Below, piece after piece: positions 63,656 through 64,000 of a stretch of DNA of 64,000 bases (position 1 is its first letter; every line of letters starts with the position of its first letter). The notes under the pieces are model-generated. The model ran no database searches. It worked only from the letters and a program-made list of their open reading frames with translations, and had not been told where the DNA came from. The DNA is from an actinobacterium LLX17. GTDB taxonomy: Bacteria; Actinomycetota; Actinomycetes; Propionibacteriales; Nocardioidaceae. Position numbers and translations under genes: made by a program. The stretch covers positions 750,606-814,605 of the forward strand of contig KI301992.1 in assembly GCA_000471045.1 (NCBI GenBank), read 5' to 3'.

Positions 63656-64000
63656 GTGTTCTATTGGTTCCTCAAGCTGGCGGCTCTGGGCCCCGTGCTG
63701 CGGCTCATCTTCCGGCCGTGGGCCGAGGGCCTCGAGCACGTGCCACGCGACGGTGGCGTGATCCTGGCCGTCAACCACCTGTCGTACAGCGACTGGTTGT
63801 TCATGCCGCTGGTGCTGCCCCGCCGGGTCACCTTCGTGGCCAAGGCCGAGTACTTCGAGGGGCCGGGCCTCAAGGGCTGGCTGCAGAAGACCTTCTTCTC
63901 GGGATCGGGCCAGGTGCCGATCGACCGCACCAGTGGCTCGGCGGCCGCCGGGGCCATCTCGACCCAGCTGCGACTGCTGTCCGAGGGCCACGTGTGCGGC
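63656..64000 (+). CDS. plsC: 1-acyl-glycerol-3-phosphate acyltransferase (PlsC family), 3' truncated by the window edge
   Basis: The first 115 residues of a lysophospholipid acyltransferase. The catalytic H-x4-D is in AVNHLSYSDWLFMP, followed by FVAKAEYFEG and the substrate motif GQVPIDRT. It acylates lysophosphatidate in phospholipid synthesis. AAGGAGG precedes the GTG. It corresponds to the Rv2182c position at the end of the conserved block. The C-terminal part lies outside the window. Confidence 0.92.
   Translation, partial: MFYWFLKLAALGPVLRLIFRPWAEGLEHVPRDGGVILAVNHLSYSDWLFMPLVLPRRVTFVAKAEYFEGPGLKGWLQKTFFSGSGQVPIDRTSGSAAAGAISTQLRLLSEGHVCG

Overview
The window is about 64 kb of GC-rich DNA from an actinobacterium. 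Gene content points to the mycolate-free Propionibacteriales (a Nocardioides- or Aeromicrobium-like organism), but that placement is inference. Signs of Actinomycetota are a mycothiol-type nitroreductase, PspA with PspAB, a qcrCAB/ctaCDEF respiratory supercomplex, DUF4191, DUF3043 and DUF222 proteins, many GTG starts, and many apparently leaderless genes (a TANNNT box 6-7 nt before the start codon). I see no rRNA, tRNA or CRISPR array, and no gene-free stretch exceeds 300 nt.

Left part (1-24 kb, mixed functions). The window opens inside a UvrA-like ABC gene, followed by a DUF222/HNH protein with a damaged HNH motif. A TPP riboswitch then controls a thiazole-branch thiamine operon (thiO-thiS-thiG-thiE/tenI). 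On the opposite strand, from 12.0 kb down to 5.4 kb, lies a surface/matrix locus: a TasA/camelysin-like protein, a SipW-type signal peptidase, a large four-repeat Ig-like secreted protein, a small membrane protein, a response regulator with its histidine kinase, and a wall-anchored RTX-like protein. Next come a 5'-3' exonuclease, an aldehyde dehydrogenase, a nitroreductase-like DsbA protein, the MetS/MetP amino-acid importer, a carboxylate-amine ligase, and a GlcD oxidase with its FadR-type regulator beside a divergent cysteine hydrolase. A small foreign-looking islet (21.5-22.7 kb) holds an IS3 transposase remnant and an orphan membrane protein.

Right part (22.7-64 kb, conserved actinobacterial core). 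The order glnA, RDD protein, DUF4191, lipA, lipB, epimerase, sucB, lpdA, pepA, gcvT, glycerate kinase, erpA, PfkB kinase, ctaC, qcrBAC, ctaE, trpD, DEDD/GIY-YIG nuclease, NlpC/P60, fadD15, SRPBCC and plsC largely follows the Mycobacterium tuberculosis Rv2220-to-Rv2182c region as I remember it, with insertions such as pspA-htpX-pspAB, ctaD and a pair of ROK kinases. glnA has a full four-half-site GlnR box. The lipoate genes (lipA, lipB) sit beside a lipoylated E2 (sucB) and its E3 (lpdA). Cytochrome oxidase and bc1 genes form two facing clusters. Between them lie an L,D-transpeptidase, a three-copy 64-bp hairpin repeat array and a strong bidirectional terminator.

The most unusual items are the TasA/SipW-like matrix locus, the 64-bp hairpin array, the pervasive leaderless promoter layout, a receiver-like protein sharing a very compact divergent promoter with ctaE, and several small proteins with odd features (half J-domain, GHDHS repeats, Cys4 knuckle).
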